6,403 bases of DNA from assembly GCA_947490035.1 (NCBI GenBank), contig CANLGS010000260.1, forward strand, positions 1 to 6,403, in the 5' to 3' direction. The number at the start of each line of letters is the position of its first letter. The stretch's first letter is position 1. Under the pieces are notes generated by a model that searched no databases, was not told the origin of the DNA, and worked only from the letters and a program-made list of their open reading frames with translations. The DNA comes from Gemmataceae bacterium. GTDB taxonomy: Bacteria; Planctomycetota; Planctomycetia; Gemmatales; Gemmataceae. This document shows, piece by piece, positions 1 to 5,896 of this stretch. A program made the translations under genes and the position numbers.

Positions 1-51
1 AATCCGAAAGGTCATCGCGCGGAGGCGAATTACGGTATCTGGGCGGTCGAA

Positions 52-1506
52 TCACGCCAACACGCCCTCGATCACCTCGCCGTGAACGTCGGTCAGCCGG
101 CGTTCGATGCCGTTGTGGTAGAACGACAGCCGCTCGTGGTTCAGGCCGAGAAGGTGCAAGATCGTCGCGTGCAGGTCGTAGATCGTTTCCGGCTTCTCTG
201 TCGCCTGATAGCCGAACTCGTCGGTGGCGCCGTAACTGTGCCCGCGCTTCACGCCCGCGCCCGCCAGCCACACCGTGAAGCCCTTCGGGTTGTGGTCGCG
301 CCCGCTCGCGCCCTTCTGGAACGTCGGCATCCGCCCGAACTCCGTCACCCATACCACCAGCGTATCCTTCAATAGCCCGGTGCGCTTGAGGTCGGTTAGC
401 AGCGCCGCGAGCGGCTTGTCGAGGATCGCGGCGTGCGTCTCGTACTGCGACTTCAGCGTCTTGTGCCCGTCCCAGTTGCCGACGCCCTCGCCCATCGCGT
501 AGGAGCCGTTGAACAGTTGCACGAACCGCACGTCGCGTTCCAACAGCCGCCGCGCGAGCAGGCAGTTCCGCGCGAAGCCGCTCTTCCATTTGTCCTTGTC
601 GCCGGTGCCATATTCCTCGTGAACCGACTTGGGTTCCTTCGACAAATCGGCCACCTCGGCGGCGCGCAACTGCATCTTCGCGGCCATCTCGTAACTCGCG
701 ATGCGCGCGCTCAGTTGCGCGTCACCGGGCCGCGCCTTCGCGTGGTCGTCGTTGAGCATTTTGAGGAAGTCGCGGGTGTCGGCGTCGGCCTTCGCGGAGA
801 CTGCGGCCGGGCGGTTCAGGTTCGCGAGCGGCTTGTCGGCGGAGAACGGCGTGCCCTGGAAGACTCCGGGAAGGAACGCGCTGCCCCAGTTGTTCGGCCC
901 GACCTGCGGCACGCCGCGCGGGTCGGGGATGGCGACGAACGCCGGCAGGTCGCGGCACTCGCTGCCGAGCGCGTAGCTGACCCACGCGCCGGTGCTGGGG
1001 AAGCCGTCGAGCGTGAAGCCGGTGCTCATCTGGTTTTCGGCCGGGCCGTGCGTGTTGCTCTTCGCGGTCATCGAGTGGACGAAGCACATCTCGTCCGCGA
1101 GGCCCGCGAGGTTCGGCAGCAGGTCCGACACCATCTTGCCACTTTGCCCGCGCGGTTTGAACGCCCAGAGCGGTTTCACCAGGTTGCCCTGCGCGCCCTG
1201 GAACGTGACCAACTTCTCAGCGCCCGGCAGCGGTTGGCCGTCGCGCTTCACCAACTCCGGTTTGTAGTCGAAGGTGTCAACGTGGCTGACCGCGCCGGAG
1301 CAAAAGACCGCGAGGACGCGCCTGGCTTTGGGCGCGAAGTGCGGCTTCCGCGGCGCGAGCGGCGAATCCGGCTTGATGTCCGGGCGCAGCGGCGAAGTGT
1401 CGTCGTTCGCGAGCAGTCCCTGCTCCGCGAGCAGCGCCGCGAGCGCGATCCCGCCGAGGCCGGTGCCCGCATGAGCCAAGAAGTCGCGGCGGGATGGAAT
1501 GCTCAC
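52..1506 (-). CDS. DUF1501 family protein, Tat-exported
   Basis: Predicted 484-residue exported protein of the DUF1501 family, which belongs to the alkaline phosphatase/sulfatase-like fold group. No substrate is established. I chose the GTG start at 1506 because GGAGG lies 5 nt upstream and the protein then begins directly with a twin-arginine signal (SRRDFL at about residues 5-10), followed by a hydrophobic stretch GLGGIALAALLAEQGLLA. An ATG 72 nt further upstream only adds residues encoded by an intergenic repeat. Family features seen include VSHVDTFDYKP near the mature N-terminus, MVSDLLPNLAGLADEMCFV, NTHGPAENQMSTGF, FNGSYAMGEGVGNWDGH, VVWVTEFGRMP, GRDHNPKGFTVWLAGAGVKRG and the C-terminal ETIYDLHATILHLLGL. 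The length is normal for the family. It is the second gene of a unit with the DUF1553 gene 144 bp upstream, a pairing very common in planctomycetes. Family and export are confident; enzymatic activity is unknown. Confidence 0.93.
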   Translation of the reverse strand: MSIPSRRDFLAHAGTGLGGIALAALLAEQGLLANDDTSPLRPDIKPDSPLAPRKPHFAPKARRVLAVFCSGAVSHVDTFDYKPELVKRDGQPLPGAEKLVTFQGAQGNLVKPLWAFKPRGQSGKMVSDLLPNLAGLADEMCFVHSMTAKSNTHGPAENQMSTGFTLDGFPSTGAWVSYALGSECRDLPAFVAIPDPRGVPQVGPNNWGSAFLPGVFQGTPFSADKPLANLNRPAAVSAKADADTRDFLKMLNDDHAKARPGDAQLSARIASYEMAAKMQLRAAEVADLSKEPKSVHEEYGTGDKDKWKSGFARNCLLARRLLERDVRFVQLFNGSYAMGEGVGNWDGHKTLKSQYETHAAILDKPLAALLTDLKRTGLLKDTLVVWVTEFGRMPTFQKGASGRDHNPKGFTVWLAGAGVKRGHSYGATDEFGYQATEKPETIYDLHATILHLLGLNHERLSFYHNGIERRLTDVHGEVIEGVLA

Positions 1507-1511
1507 GGTCG

Positions 1512-1516
1512 CCTCC
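1512..1516 (-). promoter_or_regulatory. Ribosome binding site of the DUF1501 gene
   Basis: On the minus strand this reads GGAGG, 5 nt before the GTG at 1506. It decides the start in favour of GTG over the ATG at 1578, which would place the twin-arginine signal about 30 residues into the protein. Confidence 0.75.
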
Positions 1517-1536
1517 AAGCGGAAGAATAAGACGGA

Positions 1537-1633
1537 CGCAGATGACGCAGACGGACGCAGATTAAAGGCAGCAAACACTATTCAAAATGGCTTTTGTTTT
1601 GGTTCTGATCCGCGTCCGTCTGCGTCATCTGCG
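1537..1633. repeat. 26-bp inverted repeat with AT-rich 45-nt loop
   Basis: The left arm 1537-1562 and right arm 1608-1633 are inverted copies with 25 of 26 positions matching. The one mismatch (1559 against 1611) becomes a U-G wobble in the minus-strand transcript, so the mRNA of the flanking genes could form an uninterrupted 26-bp stem. The loop 1563-1607 is about 36% GC, far below its surroundings. Within and just beside the left arm, GACGGACGCAGAT occurs twice (1531-1543 and 1550-1562) with a 19-nt period. It lies between the DUF1553 stop (1651) and the DUF1501 start (1506), so it could affect transcript processing or the relative expression of the two genes. It resembles dispersed CGCAGATGACGCAGA-type intergenic repeats; that family assignment is from memory and not verified. 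No run of T follows an arm as in a classical terminator. Confidence 0.8.
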
Positions 1634-1650
1634 GCCGCATTCGTCTTGAT

Positions 1651-4164
1651 TCAATCCACGAACACGAACTCGTTCGCGTTCAGCACGGCGCGGCACAGCG
1701 CCGCGAGGCCGTGGTCCTTCACCAGTTTCGTCGCGGCGGCCAGTTCCTTCTCGGTCGGCGGTCGCTGGAACGCGAGCGCGAACACGCGCTTCGCCTGTAC
1801 CGCGATGTCCGCGCCGGCGTCCTTCTCGACGCGCCCCGCGAAGTACCCCGCCTGCTGAAGGATGAACGTGCTGTTGAGCAGGTTGAGCGCTTGCAGCGGT
1901 GTGGTGGAGACGTTGCGTTTCGGCGCGATCTGCCCGGCGTCCGGGCAGTCGAACGCGCCGAACGTGTCGTCGAGTTGCATCCGCGGTTTGAACTGGTAGA
2001 TCATGCGGCGGAACTCGGCCGGGCCGAACTGCTTCTTCGGCGTGTACACCTTCACGTAGTTCGCGTTCGGCTCGAACAGGTCGAAGCCCGGACCGCCCAT
2101 CTTGAGGTCGAGCTTCCCGCTGACGAAGAGGACCGCGTCGCGCAGCGGTTCGGCCTCGACCCGCCGCGGCGGGTAGCGCCACAGCAGCCGCGCCTGCGCG
2201 TCCTTCGCCAGACCTGTGGCGTTCGACGCAGAAGCCTGGCGATAGGTAGCGCTGGTGACGATCAACCTGTGAATGTGCTTCAGGGACCAGGGTTGAGGCG
2301 AACCCGGCCCGCCAGGGCCGGGGTGTGCGCCACCCCCGACCTTGTGGTCGGGGGTCGCCAATTCCGCCGCCAACCAGTCGAGCAGTTCCGGGTGCGAAGG
2401 CTTCGCGCCGTTCTTGCCGAAGTCGCTCGGCGTGTCCACGATGCCGGCGCCGAAGTGGTGCTGCCACAGCCGGTTCACGATCACGCGCGCCGTCAGCGGG
2501 TGCGCCGGGTCGGTGATCCACTTCGCCAGCGCCGCGCGGCGTTCCGCATCGGTCGCGTTGTCGGGGATGGTCAGCTTCGAGCCAAGATCGCTGAGCGCGC
2601 CCGGCCCGACCACTTCCTTCTTCTGGGTCGCGTCGCCGCGGTGCAGGCGGTACGTCACTTCGGGCGTCATCAGGCGGCCCGCGTAAGCCATCGACCCGCG
2701 AGCGAGGCCGGTGAGTTGCTTGCGCACGTCCGCGATCTGCTGTGTCAGATTCACCCACGCGACGCGCTCGGCCACGGTCAGCCCGGTGGGAATCGCGGCG
2801 GACGCGACTTCCGCGAACGGAAGGCGGTCGTCAGACGAAGCTACCACAACCCACGCTTCGCGGTCGTTCGACACGTCGATGCGGTAGCGCGTCGGCAGCC
2901 GGTCCGCGTACTTGCCTTCGCGGTCGCGCGACCACACGATGCGGTCGATGAGCGCCGCCTCCGCGAGTTCGAGTTCCACCCACCCGCGACCCGGCTTGTT
3001 CGAGATCCAACTGCGGCCGTTGCCGTACTTGCCGTCGTGAACGAACGCCAGACTGTGCAGGCTCGGCGCGCCGGGGTAGGTGCCGGAGGCAGCCGCCTTC
3101 GCACCGGCGGTCGCGAGCGCCACGTTCACCGGCTTCGGACCGCTGCTGAACACTTCGAGTTCGTCGATGCACGGCTCGGCGCTGCTCGCCTCGAAGACCA
3201 CGAACCGGACGAACTTCGCTTTCACCGGCTTGAATCGCTCGGTGTTGAGTCGCGGGTTGACGGCGGCGCGGCGGGTGTCGGTCGCGGCCGGGTCCGCGAG
3301 CGGCTCCAGCGCCACGAACTTCGCTTCGAGGTCCGCGAGTTGCTCGCGCAGTTTCTCGGTCTCCTTCGCGCTTGCGTTGCTGCCGTCGGTGCGGACTGGG
3401 CGCTCGCCGTGCTGCACGCCCGCGAACACCGCCTTGAACCGGTAGTAGTCGAGTTGCGGGATGGGGTCGAATTTGTGGTCGTGACACCGCGCGCACGCGA
3501 CCGTCAGCCCGAGGAACGTGGAGCCGGTCGTGCCGATCATGTCGTGCAGTTCGTCGGCGCGCTGGTTCAGCGTGAGCGTGACATCCGGGCTTTTCACCGC
3601 GTCCCACGCGCCGCCGACGAGGAAGCCCGTTGCGGCGTCCGCGCCGAGCGTGTCGCCGGCCAACTGCTCGCGCACGAACCGGTCGTAGGGCTTGTCGTCG
3701 TTGAGCGATTTGATGACGTAGTCGCGGTAGTGGTAGGCGGTGGGCCGCGGCTGGTTCGTCTCGAAGCCGTTCGTCTCGGCGAACCGCACCGCGTCGAGCC
3801 AGTGCCGCGCCCACCGCTCGCCGTAGTGAGGCGACGCGAGGTACTTCTCCACGAGCTTTTCGTAGGCGTCAGCGTCCTTGTCTTTCACGAACGCTTCGAC
3901 CTCTTCGGGCGTGGGCGGCAGCCCGAGCAAGTCGAGCTTGAGCCTCCGGACGAGCGTGCGGCGGTCCGCTTCGGGCGAGAGTGATAGCCCGTTGTCACCG
4001 AGCTTGGCGGCGACGAACGCGTCGATGGGGTTGCGGGCCGCCTTCGGGTCGCGACCGACGGGAACGGCGGGCCTCTTCACCGGCTGGAACGACCAGTGCG
4101 GTTCGGCCGCGCCCGCGGGGACAACGACGAGCGCGACGAGGGCGAGGAGAACGAAGCGGTGCAT
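1651..4164 (-). CDS. Secreted DUF1549/DUF1553 (PSCyt2/PSD1) protein with discoidin-like insert
   Basis: Predicted 837-residue exported protein of the planctomycete PSCyt2/PSD1 class; its reaction is not known. The ATG at 4164 has a weak GGAA 6 nt upstream and starts a Sec signal peptide (hydrophobic core to about residue 15, likely cleavage after AGA near residue 19). The DUF1549 part covers about residues 45-250, with [53 protein letters not shown] and a single CxxCH (C224, C227, H228) of heme-binding type. A short coiled-coil-like stretch near 265-287 is followed by discoidin (F5/8 type C)-like sequence at about 318-450. The DUF1553 part runs from about 540 to the end, with [36 protein letters not shown] and [13 protein letters not shown]. 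The usual N-terminal PSCyt1 cytochrome domain is absent, as in one known subclass. Residues about 603-623 are encoded by a palindromic repeat. It is the first gene of a unit with the DUF1501 gene. Confidence 0.93.
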   Translation of the reverse strand: MHRFVLLALVALVVVPAGAAEPHWSFQPVKRPAVPVGRDPKAARNPIDAFVAAKLGDNGLSLSPEADRRTLVRRLKLDLLGLPPTPEEVEAFVKDKDADAYEKLVEKYLASPHYGERWARHWLDAVRFAETNGFETNQPRPTAYHYRDYVIKSLNDDKPYDRFVREQLAGDTLGADAATGFLVGGAWDAVKSPDVTLTLNQRADELHDMIGTTGSTFLGLTVACARCHDHKFDPIPQLDYYRFKAVFAGVQHGERPVRTDGSNASAKETEKLREQLADLEAKFVALEPLADPAATDTRRAAVNPRLNTERFKPVKAKFVRFVVFEASSAEPCIDELEVFSSGPKPVNVALATAGAKAAASGTYPGAPSLHSLAFVHDGKYGNGRSWISNKPGRGWVELELAEAALIDRIVWSRDREGKYADRLPTRYRIDVSNDREAWVVVASSDDRLPFAEVASAAIPTGLTVAERVAWVNLTQQIADVRKQLTGLARGSMAYAGRLMTPEVTYRLHRGDATQKKEVVGPGALSDLGSKLTIPDNATDAERRAALAKWITDPAHPLTARVIVNRLWQHHFGAGIVDTPSDFGKNGAKPSHPELLDWLAAELATPDHKVGGGAHPGPGGPGSPQPWSLKHIHRLIVTSATYRQASASNATGLAKDAQARLLWRYPPRRVEAEPLRDAVLFVSGKLDLKMGGPGFDLFEPNANYVKVYTPKKQFGPAEFRRMIYQFKPRMQLDDTFGAFDCPDAGQIAPKRNVSTTPLQALNLLNSTFILQQAGYFAGRVEKDAGADIAVQAKRVFALAFQRPPTEKELAAATKLVKDHGLAALCRAVLNANEFVFVD
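2297..2359. repeat. Double-hairpin palindromic repeat, copy 1, in-frame inside DUF1553 gene
   Basis: A 63-bp element bounded by GGCGA (2297-2301) and TCGCC (2355-2359). It consists of one hairpin with arms 2303-2310 and 2315-2322 around GCCA, a 4-nt spacer at 2327-2330, and a second hairpin with a perfect 9-bp stem (2332-2340 and 2347-2355) around CTTGTG. Its length is 21 codons, so it does not shift the frame. Read on the minus strand it supplies about residues 603-623 of the DUF1553 protein, a Gly/Pro-rich stretch ([15 protein letters not shown] and preceding residues). It falls between LLDWLAAEL and [18 protein letters not shown], which in the family are normally separated by only a few residues. 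The same architecture and most of the arm sequence recur at 5095-5169. Insertion of a mobile palindromic element is inferred. Confidence 0.8.
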
Positions 4165-4274
4165 GAGCGTTCCAGGTGTTCACCGGCGGGAAGTGTTATG
4201 CTATCCGCAATCGTGGCGCGAGCGAAAGAGGTTCTTCGCGGTTCGCAGAGTGCAAAGGCGAGATTGGAGAAGCC

Positions 4275-4646
4275 GTGGACAATCGTGTGTACTGGACCGT
4301 CGCGGGATTCGTCCTGTTAGGGCTTGCAGCGTTGTGCGCTTATCTCGGTCGTCCCTTCCCGCCCGAACCCGGTATCCGGTGGGAGAACGTCGAGCGAATC
4401 CAGATTGGGATGACTCGAGCTGAGGTCGAAGAAGTAATCGGATTGCGAACGTATAGTGAGACGGGCGGACCGGACTCGATCACCAAGAACTCTCCGCCCG
4501 GCTTCCACAAAGTTCTGCTCTAGTCTGGCGATGAACTCGACATCCTCGTCTACCTCGACCCGAAGGGCCGCGTGATCGGCCGGGAAGGTGTTGGCGGTCG
4601 CCCGCCGTCGTGGTTCGCTCGGGCGCGTCAGCGAATCGGGCTGTAA
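4275..4646 (+). pseudogene. Small membrane-anchored BamE/SmpA-like protein interrupted by TAG
   Basis: I choose the GTG at 4275, which has GGAG 5 nt upstream and starts a protein with one N-terminal membrane segment (VYWTVAGFVLLGLAALCAYLG). A longer in-frame ATG at 4176 adds only non-hydrophobic, unlikely sequence. After the anchor comes WENVERIQIGMTRAEVEEVIG, the 'I-x-x-GM-t-x-x-eV' pattern seen in SmpA/BamE-like domains and many short planctomycete proteins. A TAG at 4521-4523 stops this frame after 82 residues. The same frame then stays open and protein-like (SGDELDILVYLDPKGRVIG, then PPSWFARARQRIGL) to a TAA at 4644. The acidic-aliphatic strand followed by DPKGRV is what is expected after this motif, so the TAG probably replaced a sense codon such as TGG. 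It is most likely a recent pseudogene; a truncated but functional product or stop-codon readthrough cannot be excluded. Function is unknown. Confidence 0.6.
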
Positions 4647-4724
4647 GCCGCGCTGACCTTCCTCAAATTCCCGTAGCGGGTACGATTGTCTCTCTCGGCA
4701 ATGCCGCCGAACGGAGCCACACAG

Positions 4725-5094
4725 ATGATCCTCGGCCTTCGCACGTTCATCGCCCACGTCCGCCCGGAGCAACTCGACGCGGCGAAGGCGTGGTACACGC
4801 TGTTCGCGGGCGTGGCGCCGCACCACGACAAGTCGTTCTACGTCGGGTTCAACGTCGGCGGGTTCGAGCTGGGTCTGCAACCGGAAGGCGAGCCGGGGCC
4901 GGGCGGCACCGTCACGTATTGGGGTACCGCCGACATCGCGGCCGAGGTCGCGCGTCGTCGCGCTCGGCGCGACCGTCGTGCAGCCGGTGCAGGACGTGGG
5001 CGGGGACATCTTGGTGGCGACGGTCGCGGACCCGTTCGGCAATCACATCGGGCTGATCCAGAACCCGCACTTCGACGCCAAAGCCGTGAAGTAA
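4725..5094 (+). pseudogene. VOC (glyoxalase/bleomycin resistance fold) protein, frameshifted
   Basis: The ATG at 4725 follows GGAG with 8-nt spacing; an in-frame ATG at 4701 is a weaker alternative. The first 76 residues match the vicinal oxygen chelate superfamily (MILGLRTFIAHVRPEQLDAA, KAWYTLFAGVAP, SFYVGFNVGGFELGL, PGPGGTVTYWG, DIAAEVA). The frame then turns into arginine-rich nonsense, ending at 5099. The expected continuation is in another frame from about 4957 (VALGATVVQPVQDVGGDILV, ATVADPFGNHIGLIQNPHF) and ends at TAA 5092-5094. The shift lies in the repetitive stretch 4951-4963. Losing two bases fits better than gaining one, because restoring two gives the family's usual A-R-x-x-A-L-G-A spacing and about 123 residues. 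Near the C-terminus the usual metal-ligand Glu of the 'IIENPHF' pattern is Gln. It converges on the phosphoesterase gene with a palindromic repeat between them. A sequencing error is the main alternative to true decay. Confidence 0.7.
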
Positions 5095-5169
5095 GGTGAA
5101 CCCCGCCCGCAAGGGTGGGGGTGTTTGTCGCGCAACCCTTCACCCCCGCCCTTGCGGGCGGGGTTCGCC
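5095..5169. repeat. Double-hairpin palindromic repeat, copy 2, between convergent genes
   Basis: A 75-bp element that starts right after the VOC TAA (5092-5094) and ends on the first base of the phosphoesterase stop codon (5171-5169, minus strand). The outer arms 5094-5123 and 5141-5170 pair over 30 bp, with two T-G positions (5097/5167 and 5116/5148) that wobble-pair in plus-strand RNA. The loop is 5124-5140. Each arm also folds alone: CCCCGCCC/GGGTGGGG around GCAA on the left, and CCCCGCCC/GGGCGGGG around TTGC on the right. It could act as a structured 3' end for both convergent transcripts, but no T-run follows, so a classical intrinsic terminator is not shown. Its arms match the copy at 2297-2359 at about 50 of 59 positions, while the spacers differ in length (16 against 4 nt). 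Confidence 0.85.
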
Positions 5170-5858
5170 TACTCGTCTTCGTAATCAATCCAGCCCTCGC
5201 GCTTGCGGCCGAGCGCGTCCACCTGCCAGTATCGACCGGTGAGCGCGTCGAGGCACGTTAGCCAGCCGCCGCTGTACGCGCACGTGTCGATGCACACCGC
5301 GCCGGGGATCACCTTCGGCAACCCCGACCGCTGCGACGAGTGACCGCAGATCACCGTCTTGCCCGAATAGTGCATCATGTGCTCGCCGAGAAACTCCCAG
5401 TACAGCACGTTGTCCGGTTGCTCGTCCACCTTGTCCGAGTAAGTGACGCCGGCGTGGACGAAGATGAAGTGTTCCGTCTCATGGTACGGCACGAGTTCGT
5501 TTTCGAGGAACTCCCAGTGCCCGCCGGGGATGTCGTCGAAGGTGCCGCTGACGCCCGTCGCGGGGCCGTAGGAGCCGAGCGCCTGCGTGCCGCCGACGCC
5601 CAGCCACTGCTTGCGGTCGTCGCGCCCGCCGTACCGCGCCGCGAGCATCATGATCTCGTGGTTCCCGCGAAGGCACACCACCGGGCGCGACTGTTTCAGT
5701 TCGATGAGCCGGTTGATGACGCCGCGCGAGTCCGGCCCGCGATCGACGTAATCGCCGAGCATGACGAGGTCGTCGGCGCGCGTCGGGTTCACCCACGCGA
5801 GCAGGTCGTCGAGTTGGCCGAGGCAGCCGTGAACGTCGCCGATGGCGAGGACGCGCAT
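5169..5858 (-). CDS. Metallophosphoesterase, PPP-type Ser/Thr phosphatase-like
   Basis: A 229-residue cytoplasmic protein that should hydrolyse phosphoesters with a two-metal centre. The metal-binding motifs of the calcineurin-like/PPP superfamily are all visible in order: GDVHG at residues 7-11, GDYVDRGPDS at 35-44, GNHE at 65-68, a histidine in FVHAGV (H135) and GHS at 172-174. The spacing and the ending IDTCAYSGGWLTCLD match the bacterial PPP-like (PrpA/diadenosine tetraphosphatase-like) branch; protein phosphatase and dinucleoside polyphosphate hydrolase activities cannot be told apart from sequence alone. The ATG at 5858 is chosen because GGAG lies 7 nt upstream and the protein begins at the first beta strand (MRVLAIGDVHG). 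A start at 5903 would overlap the divergent HAD gene. The gene is divergent from the HAD hydrolase with 38 bp between starts and convergent with the VOC gene. Confidence 0.92.
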   Translation of the reverse strand: MRVLAIGDVHGCLGQLDDLLAWVNPTRADDLVMLGDYVDRGPDSRGVINRLIELKQSRPVVCLRGNHEIMMLAARYGGRDDRKQWLGVGGTQALGSYGPATGVSGTFDDIPGGHWEFLENELVPYHETEHFIFVHAGVTYSDKVDEQPDNVLYWEFLGEHMMHYSGKTVICGHSSQRSGLPKVIPGAVCIDTCAYSGGWLTCLDALTGRYWQVDALGRKREGWIDYEDE

Positions 5859-5882
5859 GGGAAGTCTCCGAGAAGTGGCTTC

Positions 5883-5890
5883 AGTATAAC
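5883..5890. promoter_or_regulatory. Candidate face-to-face -10 elements of two divergent genes
   Basis: In the 38-bp gap between the phosphoesterase start (5858) and the HAD start (5897), AGTATAAC holds TATACT on the minus strand (5888-5883) and TATAAC on the plus strand (5885-5890). Each matches five of six bases of the TATAAT consensus. On the minus strand this would give a leader of about 18 nt including the GGAG. On the plus strand transcription would begin at or next to the ATG, implying a nearly leaderless message. No convincing -35 element is seen for either, so this remains tentative. Confidence 0.3.
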
Positions 5891-5896
5891 GGCCCC

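Noticed and set aside
1..51. The stretch downstream of the DUF1501 stop
   Set aside because: No gene start, hairpin or repeat could be supported in these 51 bases.
433..1530. A 365-codon open frame on the plus strand, antisense to the DUF1501 gene
   Set aside because: Same reason: shadow composition and no domain, while the opposite strand encodes an unmistakable family member.
1507..1578. N-terminal extension of the DUF1501 protein from an ATG at 1578
   Set aside because: The added residues are encoded by the inverted-repeat arm and its surroundings, there is no good ribosome binding site, and the Tat signal would be misplaced. GTG 1506 has GGAGG.
1563..1607. Possible minus-strand promoter in the AT-rich loop (TTGAAT followed by TAATCT)
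   Set aside because: The spacing is about 15 nt and the -10 match is only three of six bases, too weak to call.
1711..3984. A 757-codon open frame on the plus strand, antisense to the DUF1553 gene
   Set aside because: It is Arg/Val/Glu-rich without recognisable motifs and lies opposite a clear coding gene. Long antisense frames are expected in GC-rich DNA with strong third-position GC.
4165..4274. Promoters in the 110-bp gap between the divergent DUF1553 and small membrane-protein genes
   Set aside because: Only TGTTATGCT at 4194-4202 resembles an extended -10 element for the plus strand, with no matching -35. I saw nothing convincing for the minus strand, although a promoter must lie nearby.
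4610..5056. Other plus- and minus-strand frames across the VOC region
   Set aside because: Their translations are Arg/Gly-rich and match no family. The VOC motifs are explained by the two joined frames of 4725-5094.
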